A DNA stretch of 64,000 nucleotides from Haloactinomyces albus (lineage in GTDB: Bacteria; Actinomycetota; Actinomycetes; Mycobacteriales; Pseudonocardiaceae). Below are positions 37,330-46,986 of this stretch, piece after piece; the stretch's first letter is position 1, and every line of letters starts with the position of its first letter. The translations under genes were made by a program, and so were the position numbers. Location: NCBI RefSeq assembly GCF_031458135.1, contig NZ_JAVDXW010000001.1, forward strand, positions 2,852,001 to 2,916,000, in the 5' to 3' direction. The notes below the pieces were generated by a model, which saw only the letters and a list, made by a program, of their open reading frames with translations, was not told the origin of the DNA and did no database searches.

Positions 37330-37373
37330 CAGTTTCGCGCGAAACTGCATTTTTGTTCTTTCGCGCGGAACCG
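37330..37373. repeat. 44-bp palindromic repeat, copy 2
   Basis: Two cores, TTTCGCGCGAAA (37333-37344) and TTTCGCGCGGAA (37359-37370), are 26 bp apart as in the other copies, joined by a T-rich loop. The second arm has diverged by several bases. It starts 22 bp after the GMC oxidoreductase stop. Confidence 0.8.
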
Positions 37374-37406
37374 CATGCGAAGCCGGACAGGGCGGGGCCG
37401 GTGCCA

Positions 37407-37434
37407 TTGTGCTGCTGGTTACCTGGGATAATCC
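37407..37434 (+). promoter_or_regulatory. Probable guaA promoter
   Basis: TTGTGC (37407-37412) and TAATCC (37429-37434) are separated by 16 bp, about 50 bp upstream of the guaA GTG; GATAAT overlaps at 37427. AGGAGG precedes the start. Confidence 0.5.
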
Positions 37435-37483
37435 TGCGTAGGACGGGAGTGTCACCCGGTAACGGCCAGGAGGTTCAGACGAC

Positions 37484-39112
37484 GTGTCCGGCACTATCAG
37501 CAGCGGCCGTGCTCCGCAGGAACAGACTTCCGGGGATCAGTCCTCGGCAGGGCAGGGGCCGGTTCTCGTCGTCGATTACGGCGCGCAGTATGCGCAGCTG
37601 ATCGCCCGCAGGGTGCGCGAGACGCAGGTGTATTCCGAGGTCGTTCCACACGACACCCCGGTCGAGGAGATCGTGCGCCGCGATCCGGCTGCGATCGTGC
37701 TCTCCGGTGGCCCGGCCAGCGTTTACGCGCCGGATGCCCCCCAGGTCGACGGCGCTCTGTTCGATACCGGTGTCCCCGTGTTCGGCATCTGCTACGGCTT
37801 CCAGGCGATGATCTCGGCGCTCGGCGGCACCGTCGAACACACCGGCACCCGCGAGTACGGGCGCACCGAACTGTCGGTGGTCGGCCGGGGCGGCACCCTG
37901 CACGAGGACCTCCCCGGCCACCACCCGGTGTGGATGAGTCACGGCGACTCGGTGAGCAAGGCGCCCGAGGGTTTTACCGTCACGGCGGGTAGCAAGGACA
38001 CACCGGTGGCGGCGTTCGAGAACACCGAACGCAGGATCGCGGGGGTGCAGTACCACCCCGAGGTGGCGCACACCCCGCACGGTCAGGAGGTGCTCCGGCG
38101 ATTCCTGCACGACATCGCAGGTGTCCGGCCCCAGTGGACCACTTCCTCCATCGTCGATGAGACGGTCGCCGCCATTCGCGAGCAGGTCGGTGACCGGCGT
38201 GCGATCTGTGGGCTGTCCGGTGGGGTGGACTCGGCCGTGGCGGCCGCACTGGTTCAGCGCGCCATCGGAGACCGTCTGACCTGCGTTTTCGTCGATCATG
38301 GTCTGCTTCGTGCGGGTGAGCGCGCTCAGGTGGAGCGCGACTTCGTCGCGGCAACCGGTGTCCGGCTGGTCGTCGTCGACGCCGTGCAGCAGTTTCTCGA
38401 CGCGCTGGCCGGTGTCAGCGAGCCCGAGGAGAAACGCAAGATCGTCGGGCGGGAGTTCATCCGCGTCTTCGAACAGGCCGCCCGTGACCTGCAGGCCGAG
38501 GCGGGGCAAGCGGGCGAGCACATCGATTTCCTCGTTCAGGGAACGCTGTATCCGGATGTGGTGGAATCCGGCGGTGGTTCCGGAGCCGCCAACATCAAGA
38601 GCCACCACAATGTCGGCGGGCTGCCCGAGGACCTGCAGTTCGGTCTCGTCGAGCCGTTGCGCGCGCTGTTCAAGGACGAGGTGCGCCGGGTGGGGTTGGA
38701 GCTCGGGCTGCCGGAGACGATCGTGCACCGCCAGCCGTTCCCCGGTCCGGGGCTGGCCATCCGGATCATCGGTGAGGTGACCGCGCAGCGCCTGGAGACT
38801 CTCCGAGCCGCCGACTCGATCGCGCGTGAGGAACTCACCGCAGCCGGACTCGACCGCGACATCTGGCAGTGCCCGGTGGTACTGCTGGCCGATGTCCAGT
38901 CGGTCGGTGTTCAGGGTGATCACCGCACTTACGGTCATCCGGTGGTGCTGCGGCCGGTTTCCAGCGAGGACGCTATGACCGCCGACTGGACGCGGCTGCC
39001 CTACGACGTGCTGGAGCGGATCTCCACGCGGATCACCAACGAGGTCGCCGAGATCAACCGGGTGACCATCGACGTGACCTCGAAGCCCCCGGGCACCATC
39101 GAGTGGGAGTGA
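37484..39112 (+). CDS. guaA: GMP synthase (glutamine-hydrolysing)
   Basis: A 542-residue two-domain enzyme converting XMP to GMP. The class I glutamine amidotransferase (about 25-220) has the nucleophile in [10 protein letters not shown] and the QYHPEV histidine. The ATP pyrophosphatase (about 225-420) has the P-loop [14 protein letters not shown]. The dimerisation domain ends PPGTIEWE. The GTG start follows AGGAGG. Confidence 0.97.
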   Translation: MSGTISSGRAPQEQTSGDQSSAGQGPVLVVDYGAQYAQLIARRVRETQVYSEVVPHDTPVEEIVRRDPAAIVLSGGPASVYAPDAPQVDGALFDTGVPVFGICYGFQAMISALGGTVEHTGTREYGRTELSVVGRGGTLHEDLPGHHPVWMSHGDSVSKAPEGFTVTAGSKDTPVAAFENTERRIAGVQYHPEVAHTPHGQEVLRRFLHDIAGVRPQWTTSSIVDETVAAIREQVGDRRAICGLSGGVDSAVAAALVQRAIGDRLTCVFVDHGLLRAGERAQVERDFVAATGVRLVVVDAVQQFLDALAGVSEPEEKRKIVGREFIRVFEQAARDLQAEAGQAGEHIDFLVQGTLYPDVVESGGGSGAANIKSHHNVGGLPEDLQFGLVEPLRALFKDEVRRVGLELGLPETIVHRQPFPGPGLAIRIIGEVTAQRLETLRAADSIAREELTAAGLDRDIWQCPVVLLADVQSVGVQGDHRTYGHPVVLRPVSSEDAMTADWTRLPYDVLERISTRITNEVAEINRVTIDVTSKPPGTIEWE

Positions 39113-39118
39113 ACGTGT

Positions 39119-39433
39119 CTACCGGTCGTGGCGGGGGCGCAACGAGGCGATGAGCATGGCGGCTCCGATGCCGACCGCGCCGATCGCCAGCACCCAGTGC
39201 AGGCTCCACGGCCCGCCGATGAGCACGTGGACCGCGACGGCCAGGGTGAGCAGCCCCGCGGTCAGGGTGACCGGGTCGGGACCGCCACGCCGTGCGGAAG
39301 TCGGGGACTGCGCCTTCGACATGGGCGGCGGTGTGCCCGACATGTCGGCAGCCGAGCTCGGTACTCCGGAGTCCGGTCCCCCCGAGTTCCGGGACGTTTC
39401 CGAGTCGGGGTACACGTGATCGTTGTCAGCCAC
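39119..39433 (-). CDS. Small two-TM membrane protein
   Basis: A 104-residue protein from a GTG at 39433 (GGAGG 6 nt upstream). A polar N-terminus of about 55 residues is followed by two hydrophobic segments (VTLTAGLLTLAVAVHVLIGG and HWVLAIGAVGIGAAMLIASL) with a short outer loop. Its start overlaps the end of the PspC-protein gene by 8 nt, so the two are translationally coupled. I do not recognise a family. Confidence 0.7.
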   Translation of the reverse strand: MADNDHVYPDSETSRNSGGPDSGVPSSAADMSGTPPPMSKAQSPTSARRGGPDPVTLTAGLLTLAVAVHVLIGGPWSLHWVLAIGAVGIGAAMLIASLRPRHDR

Positions 39434-40664
39434 GGAAAACCTCCACATTACCGGTTCCTGCCGTCAGATCGAGTGTGATGGTGCCTCCGCCGGGGCCGTC
39501 CGCCCCGAAGTCGGTGGTCTCGACACGGGGCTGTCTGCCCTCGCGCTGTTCGCCCAGGCAGTCGACAGCGCCCATGTCGGTCGAACACCGCACGGTCGCG
39601 TCGACGTCGGGTGGAAGGTGGACGCTGATGTTGCCCAGCCCGATGTGCGCACGCGTCCCGAGATCCTGGCCCTCGGCGAACCGCAGGTCGTCGAGATGGA
39701 GCTCGATGTTGCCCACCGAGCCGGTGTAGTTCCCGCGTACGGCGCCGATCGTGTCCGGCCGCACCTGCTGGGAGGTGAACCCGCGCCACGGGTCGATCGG
39801 CAGCACGCTGAGCAGCATCGCCAGCACTGCGGCCGGGACCGCGAAGCCGATCAGGCCTCGACCGCCGTGCAGGAACGCGCCGACGACCATTCCGGTGCCG
39901 AGGACTCCCACCCCGATGGCCACCGCGTCGGCGGGTGACATGCCGCTTGCCATGCTGATACCGCCTGCCGACAGGGCGAGCCCGAGAGTCACGAGGGTGA
40001 CCGACCGGCGCTGTGCGCGCGGGGGTTCCGGTTCGGGTTGGTGCTGTTCGCCGGGCTCGGGAAGATCCCAGGCGAAGGGTGCCGCACCGAGCGGATCCCA
40101 CGACGGAGGACTCGTGCGTTCGGTCTCCGCAGCCGTGGAGTAGCCCGCACTGTCCCTGTCCGCGCCGGGATACACCCACGTGTTGTTCTCACCGCCGGTG
40201 GGCTGTTCGACCTGTGCCGGGGACCCGGGAGCCGGAGTGCGATCCCGGGGAGTGCGATCCCGGTAGTGGCGGTGCAGCAGGTACAGGGCGAGACCACCGA
40301 GGATCAGACCGAACAGGCCTGCGAGGTCCGTTACGGCGAACAGGGCGGGAATGAGCAGCAGCACGAGCAGCACCAGCATCGGTCCCGATGTGGTGTGGGA
40401 CCTGCTCTCGCCGGGTCTGCCGGTGCCTTCCCTCGGTAGCAGCAGCCATCCCAGCAGATACAGCACGATCCCGGCGCCGCCGTAGAAGGTGCCGACCACG
40501 AACGCGACTCGTACCAGGACCGGGTCGATGCCGTACCGGTTGCCGAGAGCTGCCGAGACACCGCCGAGCTTGGTGCCCGTGCGTGGCCGCACCGGCCGGT
40601 CGGCCCAGAAGTCCCGGACCGTGTCCTCGATACCCGCGGTTTTCTTTCCGTCTGGCCCACGCAT
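39426..40664 (-). CDS. PspC-domain membrane protein with LiaF-like C-terminus
   Basis: A 412-residue protein. An N-terminal PspC domain (about 20-75: GTKLGGVSAALGNRYGIDPVLVRVAF, then TM ending YLLGWLLLPREG) is followed by more TM helices, a polar linker, three further hydrophobic segments, and a beta-rich tail (NYTGSVGNIELHLDDLRFAE onward) like the LiaF cell-wall-active antibiotic response domain. It is divergent from a PspC histidine kinase. LiaF proteins inhibit the partner kinase until envelope stress; the same role here is inferred. Confidence 0.85.
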   Translation of the reverse strand: MRGPDGKKTAGIEDTVRDFWADRPVRPRTGTKLGGVSAALGNRYGIDPVLVRVAFVVGTFYGGAGIVLYLLGWLLLPREGTGRPGESRSHTTSGPMLVLLVLLLIPALFAVTDLAGLFGLILGGLALYLLHRHYRDRTPRDRTPAPGSPAQVEQPTGGENNTWVYPGADRDSAGYSTAAETERTSPPSWDPLGAAPFAWDLPEPGEQHQPEPEPPRAQRRSVTLVTLGLALSAGGISMASGMSPADAVAIGVGVLGTGMVVGAFLHGGRGLIGFAVPAAVLAMLLSVLPIDPWRGFTSQQVRPDTIGAVRGNYTGSVGNIELHLDDLRFAEGQDLGTRAHIGLGNISVHLPPDVDATVRCSTDMGAVDCLGEQREGRQPRVETTDFGADGPGGGTITLDLTAGTGNVEVFRG

Positions 40665-40784
40665 GGTTTCCACTATCCGGGGCAGGTGACGGTTCGGGCA
40701 TCGGGGACGCCCCTGAGTCGGCCCGGAAAGACGCGGCTTGTTCCCCGATGTCCGGGTGGGCACGCACGTGGAACCATCGATGTT

Positions 40785-42170
40785 GTGAATGTCCGGACCA
40801 AGCGTTCCGTGCAGCAGGCGGACCAGCGTGACCGTCCGCCCGTGGACGCCGCTCACCGGCAGGACGTGCAGGATTCGGGCATGCTGCCCGAATCCGCGCG
40901 GTTGCGCAGGCAGCGTTCCGGCCGGCTGGTCGCCGGTGTGGCCGCGGGGGTCGCCGAACACCTGGGTGTGCCGGTGCTGTGGGTACGGGCGGTGTTCGCC
41001 GCGCTTGCCGCGTTCGGCGGTGCCGGGATCGTGGCCTACGGCCTGCTGTGGGTATTCGTACCGCAGCGTTCCGATGCGGACCGCCCGTTGTCATCTCGGG
41101 AGCGTCAGCAGGGCCTCGGCCTGCTCGTTCTCGGAATCGGTCTGGCTGTCGCCGTCGTCTCCTTCGGGGCGCTTCCACCGTGGCTGGCCGGGCCGCTCGC
41201 GGTGACTCTCATCGGTGCTGCGGTGGTCTGGCGGGAGGCCGACGAGTCGCAGCGGCGCAGGTGGCGCCAGGGAGCCCGTTCCGGCATGGCGGGTGCGATG
41301 CTCGGTGGGGGAGGCCGTTTCGCCGCCGTGCGGGTCCTCGCCGGTGTCTGTCTCGTGGTAGCGGGCATCGTGGTTTTTCTGGCGAGCAGTGCGACCGTGA
41401 GTGCGCTGCAGTTCGCTCTGCTGGCGGTGCTGGCGACGTTGGTCGGTGTCGCTGTGATCACGGTGCCGTGGTGGGTGCGCCTGGTACGCGACCTCAATGT
41501 CGAACGAGCGAGCCGAATCCGGTCGCAGGAGCGCGCCGAGATCGCGGCACATCTGCACGACTCGGTACTGCAGACTCTCGCGCTGATCCAGAAACAGGCG
41601 GAGTCCTCCCGGGAGGTCCGGCGACTGGCGCGGGGCCAGGAGCGGGAACTGCGCCACTGGCTGTACGGATCGGGTGGCACCGGCCGGGCGCCGTCCGGGC
41701 GGGGAGAAGCCGGACAGGCGGTGGTCGACCGGATGGGTGCCGCTCGGGGGGAAGGCGGTTCTCCGGCCGTGCACCGGAACAGCGCGCTGTCCGATGAGCT
41801 CGCCCGGATCTGCGGGGAGGTCGAGGACACGTTCGCGATCACGGTGCAGCAGGTCGTGGTGGGTGACTGTGCTCTCGACGAGGCGAGCGCGGCGATGCTC
41901 GCGGCTGCCCGGGAGGCCATCGTCAACGCCGCCAAGCATGCGGGAGTGGGCGAGGTCAGTGTCTACGCCGAGGTGCAGCAGGAGTGCGTCGAGGTTTTCG
42001 TGCGGGATCGCGGTGCAGGCTTCGATCCGGAGAATGTTCCCGACGACCGGCACGGACTTGCCGACTCGATCCGGGGCAGGATGGAACGCAACGGTGGTCG
42101 GGTGCGCCTGCGTACCGCTTCCGGCGCCGGGACCGAGGTGCAATTGGAAATGCCTCGTGCCGGTCGCTAG
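40785..42170 (+). CDS. PspC-domain sensor histidine kinase (MadS/LiaS-like)
   Basis: About 461 residues from a GTG at 40785 (start uncertain; an ATG lies at 40881). A PspC module (ARLRRQRSGRLVAGVAAGVA with GGAGIVAYGLLWVFVPQ) leads into several TM helices. The kinase core has the HisKA_3 motif AEIAAHLHDSVLQTLALIQKQ, the N-box AAREAIVNAAKHAG and the G-box RDRGAGFDPE. PspC-containing kinases of this layout, with a NarL-type regulator next to them, are conserved in actinobacteria (MadRS-like) and respond to envelope stress. Confidence 0.87.
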   Translation: MNVRTKRSVQQADQRDRPPVDAAHRQDVQDSGMLPESARLRRQRSGRLVAGVAAGVAEHLGVPVLWVRAVFAALAAFGGAGIVAYGLLWVFVPQRSDADRPLSSRERQQGLGLLVLGIGLAVAVVSFGALPPWLAGPLAVTLIGAAVVWREADESQRRRWRQGARSGMAGAMLGGGGRFAAVRVLAGVCLVVAGIVVFLASSATVSALQFALLAVLATLVGVAVITVPWWVRLVRDLNVERASRIRSQERAEIAAHLHDSVLQTLALIQKQAESSREVRRLARGQERELRHWLYGSGGTGRAPSGRGEAGQAVVDRMGAARGEGGSPAVHRNSALSDELARICGEVEDTFAITVQQVVVGDCALDEASAAMLAAAREAIVNAAKHAGVGEVSVYAEVQQECVEVFVRDRGAGFDPENVPDDRHGLADSIRGRMERNGGRVRLRTASGAGTEVQLEMPRAGR

Positions 42171-42229
42171 GGGGCGTGGGTCATCCGGGACGGGGCGGTG
42201 CGAGCAGCACGGCCGGAAAGGGAGTTGCC

Positions 42230-42913
42230 ATGACCAGTGCAGGTGAGGTGGACAACAGGACCGGGCCGGTGCGGACGTACCTGGTCGACGACCACGCCTT
42301 GTTCCGCACCGGCGTGCGTGCCGAGCTCGCCGGTGCGGGCGACCGGGTCGAGGTGGTAGGTGAGGCCGGTTCGGTGGCCGAGGCGGTGGCCGGGATCGGT
42401 CATCTCGAACCCGAGGTCGTCCTGTTGGATGTGCACATGCCCGACGGTGGTGGTGCCGAGGTGCTGCGCCGGGTGCGCGACAAGCAGCCGGAGGTGGTGT
42501 TTCTGGCGTTGTCGGTCTCCGACGCGGCCGAGGACGTCATCACGGTCATTCGTGGTGGTGCCCGTGGATACGTGACGAAGACGATTTCCGGGAGGGAGCT
42601 GGCCGACGCGATCTGCCGGGTGTCCGCCGGGGATCCGGTGTTCTCCCCCAGGCTTGCCGGTTTCGTGCTCGATGCATTCTCGGAGGGGCCGAACTCGGCA
42701 CCGGTGGGGGATCCCGAGCTCGATCAGCTCACCCCGCGTGAGCGCGATGTGCTGCGGTTACTCGCGCGGGGTTATGCGTACAAGGAGATCGCCGCGGAGC
42801 TGTTCATCTCGGTCAAAACGGTCGAGACGCACGTGTCCAGCGTCTTGCGCAAGACGCAACTGTCGAATCGCTACGAGCTCTCGCGTTGGGCCTCGGACCG
42901 CCGCCTGGTGTGA
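42230..42913 (+). CDS. NarL/LuxR-type response regulator partner of the PspC kinase
   Basis: A 227-residue regulator. The receiver domain (about 15-135) keeps the acidic pair (LVDDH), phosphoacceptor Asp67 in VVLLDVHMPDGGG, and Lys in GYVTKTISG. The LuxR HTH (about 160-225) is LTPRERDVLRLLARGYAYKE with SVKTVETHVSSVLRK. The ATG follows GGAAAGGGAG. Unlike the BldM-type protein in this window, it is fully equipped for phosphorylation. Confidence 0.93.
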   Translation: MTSAGEVDNRTGPVRTYLVDDHALFRTGVRAELAGAGDRVEVVGEAGSVAEAVAGIGHLEPEVVLLDVHMPDGGGAEVLRRVRDKQPEVVFLALSVSDAAEDVITVIRGGARGYVTKTISGRELADAICRVSAGDPVFSPRLAGFVLDAFSEGPNSAPVGDPELDQLTPRERDVLRLLARGYAYKEIAAELFISVKTVETHVSSVLRKTQLSNRYELSRWASDRRLV

Positions 42914-43066
42914 GTGCCGTACCCACCGGGGAAGACACCACCGGGGAAGAGTAGTGCGCGCTCGGGCGGCAGGAACCACGGCAGCGTGGGACACGGGTGT
43001 GCCCGTGGGTGCCCGTGGTTGTGGAAAACCGAAGGCTCTTGTGGATGGCCGGACACCCGAGAGATG

Positions 43067-43110
43067 CAGTTTCGCGCGAAATCACATTTTTGTGATTTCG
43101 CGCGAAACTG
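43067..43110. repeat. 44-bp palindromic repeat, copy 3 (perfect)
   Basis: The 20-bp arms (43067-43086 and 43091-43110) are exactly complementary around a TTTT loop. Each arm contains a TTTCGCGCGAAA core (43070 and 43096). Either one long hairpin or two small cruciforms could form. It lies between convergent genes, 13 bp from the DMT transporter stop. Confidence 0.9.
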
Positions 43111-43122
43111 TTCACCCACCCC

Positions 43123-44160
43123 TCATTCATGTCCTTGGGGTTCGCATGTTGCGTTCCCGGGCACCTCGGAGTTCTCGGAGTCGCTGCGTCGCTTCGAGGC
43201 CACGACCCTGGAGGTGGCACTGGACGCGGCCTCGCTCCGCGTGCCGCCTGTCGACGTTCCGCCGTCCTTGCGCCGGCTCAGTGCGACACCGGCCAGGACG
43301 ACGAGCATGCCCGCCAGTACGCGCACCCCGAACTGCTCGTCGAGCACCAGCCAACCGAGCAGGACCGAAACCACCGGCATCAGGTACGTCACGGTGGACG
43401 CGGTGGTGGCGCCTTCGTCGGCGATGATCCGGTAGTGGACCGCGAACGCGAATCCGGTGCCGAGAACACCCAGCACACCGACGGCGAGCAGGGGCACCGG
43501 ATCCAATGCCACGGGTTGCAGTCCGCCGATGGGAAGCGCGAGCAGGCCGAGTCCCGTAGCGGCGGTCATTTGCATCGCCGCGAGCCCCAGGGGTGGTAGC
43601 TGCTGCCCGTTGATGCGGGCACCGGTGAGGCTGCGACCGATGTAGACGAATCCGATGCCGTAGCTCACGGCCGCGGCCAGGCAGGCGAGCACGCCCCACC
43701 CGAACACACCGTTGCCGTTCCAGGGGGCCAGGATCAGGACCACCCCGCCGAAACCGAGCATCAGCCCGGCGAACCGTGTCGGTGCGAGCGTTCTCTCGAC
43801 TCCGAACAGCAGCCCGAACAGCATGGTCCACAGCGGCGTGGTGGCGTTGAGAACACCGGTCAACCCCGAGGACACCGTCTGCTCGCCCAGCCCGAACAGC
43901 ACCCACGGCAGGGTATTGCCGAACAGGGCGGCGATGGTGACGTTGCGCCACAGCGCGCGCGCTTCGGCGGTGCCACCGCCGTGCAACCGGATTCCCCACA
44001 GGGCGCACAGCAGGAGCAGGACGAGTGCACCGAGGGCGATGCGCGCGAAGGCGATCTGGACGGGGGACAGAGCCTCCAGCCCGACCTTGATCAGCAGGAA
44101 GCTCGCTCCCCACAAGATCGCCAGGACGCCGAGGCGAAGGTAGTTGGCCCGATTGTTCAC
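43123..44160 (-). CDS. EamA/DMT-family exporter
   Basis: A 345-residue membrane protein with about ten TM helices in two EamA repeats. LRLGVLAILWGASFLLIKVG opens the first and ATGLGLLALPIGGLQPV lies near the start of the second; the C-terminus is basic and polar. The GTG start has GGGAG 7 nt upstream. Family members export amino acids or metabolites. It is divergent from a LysR regulator, which likely controls it. Confidence 0.88.
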   Translation of the reverse strand: MNNRANYLRLGVLAILWGASFLLIKVGLEALSPVQIAFARIALGALVLLLLCALWGIRLHGGGTAEARALWRNVTIAALFGNTLPWVLFGLGEQTVSSGLTGVLNATTPLWTMLFGLLFGVERTLAPTRFAGLMLGFGGVVLILAPWNGNGVFGWGVLACLAAAVSYGIGFVYIGRSLTGARINGQQLPPLGLAAMQMTAATGLGLLALPIGGLQPVALDPVPLLAVGVLGVLGTGFAFAVHYRIIADEGATTASTVTYLMPVVSVLLGWLVLDEQFGVRVLAGMLVVLAGVALSRRKDGGTSTGGTRSEAASSATSRVVASKRRSDSENSEVPGNATCEPQGHE

Positions 44161-44283
44161 TGCTTTCTCCCTGCCTGCTCTGCCCGCCGCCCGGTGTGTG
44201 TCCCGACGAGGCCCTTTCCAGGGTGGGTCCGCTCAGCAGTAAGGACAAGTGAAACTATCTACACCGAATATTCAGGAAACCTG

Positions 44284-44296
44284 TATCGTTGTGTGC
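44284..44296 (+). promoter_or_regulatory. -10 element for a leaderless lysR mRNA
   Basis: TATCGT (44284-44289) ends 7 nt before the ATG at 44297, with no ribosome site. A GAATATTC palindrome just upstream (about 44264-44271) may be part of the LysR binding region shared with the exporter. Confidence 0.5.
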
Positions 44297-45193
44297 ATGC
44301 TGGATGTACGCCGGATGCAGGTACTGCGGGCGGTGGTGACCAGCGGCTCGGTCAGCGCCGCGGCGACGAATCTCGGCTACACGCCGTCCGCGATCAGTCA
44401 GCAGGTCTCGGCTCTGGAACGAGAGGCGGGCACGACGCTGCTGGAGAAGGTGGGGCGTGGAGTGCGCGCGACTCCGGCGGGAATGCTCCTGTCGGAGCGG
44501 GCGGGCACGCTGTCCGAACTGCTCAACACGACCGAAGCCGAGCTCGCCGATCTCCGTGCCGGACGCACCGGCCTGCTGCGCGTGCGGTTCTTCCAGAGCG
44601 CCAGCGTCGCGCTGATCCCGCCCGCCGTGGCGAAGTTCCGTACCGAACGTCCCGAGGTACAGCTCGACCTGCGGATGGTCGAGGAAGGCGTGCTCGAGCA
44701 GGTGGCCGATGGCGAGGCCGATGTCGTGGTCCTCGTGATCGGACGTGACGTTCCGGGAGCGCGAGGCGTGCGCATGTTGCATCTCGTCGACGAGCCGTAT
44801 CACGCGGTGCTGCCCCAGGGGCATCCGCTGTGTGCTGAGGAGGATCCTCTCGACCTCACTCAACTGGCCGGGGAGTCGTGGATCCACGGTGGCCTCGCGC
44901 CGGGGCCGTGCACCGAATCGCTCTCGGATGCGTTCGCCTCCGCGGGCTTCACCCCGACGGTCGCCGTCGACGCGGACAGTCCGCAGGCCGCCCAGGGATT
45001 CGTGGCAGCCGGACTCGGCGTGGCGCTGTTGCCGCGTCTGGGGCTGGACATCGTGCACCCCGGCGTGGTGGTGCGCACGGTGCGCAACCCCGAGCCGGTG
45101 CGGCGGATCTACGTCGGTGTCCGTGAAGCCATCGCCGACCAGCCCGCCACTCGATCACTGCTCACGGCACTGTTCGACTCCGCAGGCGCCTGA
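44297..45193 (+). CDS. LysR-family regulator
   Basis: A 298-residue LTTR. The N-terminal winged HTH (1-62: RRMQVLRAVVTSGSVSAAA, YTPSAISQQVSALERE) is followed by a substrate-binding domain (about 90-290, LLRVRFFQSASVALIPPAV onward). Divergent arrangement with the EamA exporter is the classic LTTR-target layout. The effector is unknown. Confidence 0.92.
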   Translation: MLDVRRMQVLRAVVTSGSVSAAATNLGYTPSAISQQVSALEREAGTTLLEKVGRGVRATPAGMLLSERAGTLSELLNTTEAELADLRAGRTGLLRVRFFQSASVALIPPAVAKFRTERPEVQLDLRMVEEGVLEQVADGEADVVVLVIGRDVPGARGVRMLHLVDEPYHAVLPQGHPLCAEEDPLDLTQLAGESWIHGGLAPGPCTESLSDAFASAGFTPTVAVDADSPQAAQGFVAAGLGVALLPRLGLDIVHPGVVVRTVRNPEPVRRIYVGVREAIADQPATRSLLTALFDSAGA

Positions 45194-45229
45194 GGACCTG
45201 CACCCGAGGGGCGGGCACCTGCTGGACCT

Positions 45230-45246
45230 CTGCCTCCTCGAGGCAG
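45230..45246. terminator. Short hairpin between lysR and the kinase gene
   Basis: CTGCCTC (45230-45236) pairs with GAGGCAG (45240-45246) across a 3-nt loop, between convergent genes. Confidence 0.45.
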
Positions 45247-45255
45247 GCGGTTCAG

Positions 45256-46863
45256 TCACAGGCGGTTGTCGGAGTTGATCAGCGGCTTACCGTTCTCGAC
45301 GATCATGCCGAGGAGATGTTTCTCGGTGGTCGTCTTCTCCTCCTCGTCCATCTTGTACCGCAGAGTCACCAGTACCTTGTTGCCGAGGGCCTTCGGTTTT
45401 TCGACGATCTTGACGTCCTTGACCGAGTTCCACCAGTCCTCGTATTCGTCCTTGCCCATCTGCTGCATTTCAGGCCCGAGCATCGCCCACGACTTGTCCA
45501 GCTTGTCGGGAACCAGGGAGAAGTACTTCTTGACCGCGGCCTCCAGCTTCTTGCCGGGCACCTTCTTCGTGCTGCTGCGTGTCGGAGCACTCGATTCCGT
45601 ACTGCTGGGAGCGGCGCTACTGGACGGAGGTGCCGTCGTACGAGGACCCGTTGTGGCCGGTGGCTCCGGCGCTGAGGTCGGGGCCGGAGCGACTGTTGTG
45701 GGAGCGGCGGCGGGCAAGGACGGTTGCTGCGCGCTCGACCGATTCGCGCCGACACTGCCGAAGGCGTTGGCGACCAGCACACCGATGAGAATCGCGGCTG
45801 CCACGGCCACGACCCACACGATTCGCTGACGGGCTTTCGTGGACCCGGTCGAATCGGCGGACGCGGAGTCGCCGAGCTGGACGGGCGGGTTGCCTCCGGA
45901 GGTCTGGTCGAGCCGGGTGCCACCGGAGCCCTGCGATGCCGGGGCACCGTGGGCCGCAGAGACCGCCGGCCCAGGTGCCGCGGGTGGGGCAGGTGCCGGA
46001 GCAGGGGTGGACTGCCGTCCACCGGTGCTGTTGGGAATCGGCCGTCCCTCTGCCACGGCCTGCAGGATGACCTGCGCTTGCGCCATGGTCGGACGTTCCA
46101 CCGGATCGGGCCGCAGGAGCTGCATGAGCGCGACCGTCATCGGTCCGCCCTGTCGGGGCGGTTCCACCTGACCGCGCGAGACCCGGTGCAACAGGCTGAT
46201 GGCGTTCTCGTCGACTCCGAACGGCGGGTGCCCTTCGATCGCCGCATACAGCGTCGACCCGAGCGAGAACACGTCCGAGGCGGGAGCCGGGTCGCGGCCC
46301 AGCGCGACCTCCGGCGACAGGTACGCGGGAGTACCGGCCAGGATGCCGCTCTGGGTGACCGCCACGTCGCCGATCGCCCGCGAGATCCCGAAGTCGGTGA
46401 TCTTGGCCTGGCCGTTGTCGCCGAGCAGGATGTTGCCGGGCTTGAGATCCCGATGCACGATGCCCGCCATGTGAGCAGCCGAGAGTGCACCCGCGACCTG
46501 GGCGCCGATTCTGGCGACCTCCAGCGGCGGAAGCACACCGCGCTCGGAAATCATCGACGCCAGGCTTTCCGACGGCAGGTACTCCATGACCAGCACCGGC
46601 TGGCCTTCGTCCTCGGCGACGTCGAAGATCGCGATCGCGTTCTGATGCTGCAGCCGTGCCGCGATACGGCCCTCGCGCATCGAGCGTTCACGGGCTTCTT
46701 CGGTTTCGGCGTCGGTCTGGCCTGCCTGCAGCAGCAGTTGCTTGACCGCGACCGTGCGCTGGAGGCGCTCATCGACGGCACGCCACACGACCCCCATCGC
46801 GCCACTGCCGATCTGCTGGTACAGCCGGTATCGGCCCGCGATCAGACGACCTTCGTCGCTCAC
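45256..46863 (-). CDS. Membrane Ser/Thr kinase with NTF2-like outer domain
   Basis: A 535-residue Hanks-type kinase. The P-loop ([10 protein letters not shown]), Lys41, catalytic HRDLKPGN (137-144) and DFG (157-159) are intact. A Pro/Ser linker leads to a TM helix (about 348-368) and a Thr/Pro-rich stalk. The outer domain (about 437-535, EAAVKKYFSLVPDKLDKSWA, then DVKIVEKPKALG) looks NTF2/DUF4878-like. No PASTA repeats are present. The kinase half is strikingly similar to the next gene, indicating tandem duplication. The ligand and substrates are unknown. Confidence 0.9.
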   Translation of the reverse strand: MSDEGRLIAGRYRLYQQIGSGAMGVVWRAVDERLQRTVAVKQLLLQAGQTDAETEEARERSMREGRIAARLQHQNAIAIFDVAEDEGQPVLVMEYLPSESLASMISERGVLPPLEVARIGAQVAGALSAAHMAGIVHRDLKPGNILLGDNGQAKITDFGISRAIGDVAVTQSGILAGTPAYLSPEVALGRDPAPASDVFSLGSTLYAAIEGHPPFGVDENAISLLHRVSRGQVEPPRQGGPMTVALMQLLRPDPVERPTMAQAQVILQAVAEGRPIPNSTGGRQSTPAPAPAPPAAPGPAVSAAHGAPASQGSGGTRLDQTSGGNPPVQLGDSASADSTGSTKARQRIVWVVAVAAAILIGVLVANAFGSVGANRSSAQQPSLPAAAPTTVAPAPTSAPEPPATTGPRTTAPPSSSAAPSSTESSAPTRSSTKKVPGKKLEAAVKKYFSLVPDKLDKSWAMLGPEMQQMGKDEYEDWWNSVKDVKIVEKPKALGNKVLVTLRYKMDEEEKTTTEKHLLGMIVENGKPLINSDNRL

Positions 46864-46986
46864 ACGTGTCTCCTGGTCCTGGTGGTGCCGGTGCGGGGAT
46901 GACTCCGGCCGGGCCCCTCGCGACCGGCTTCACTCGGCGCCCGTAACGGTACTGGGTCACGCCACCCCGGCAGTCACCGGCCGCAA

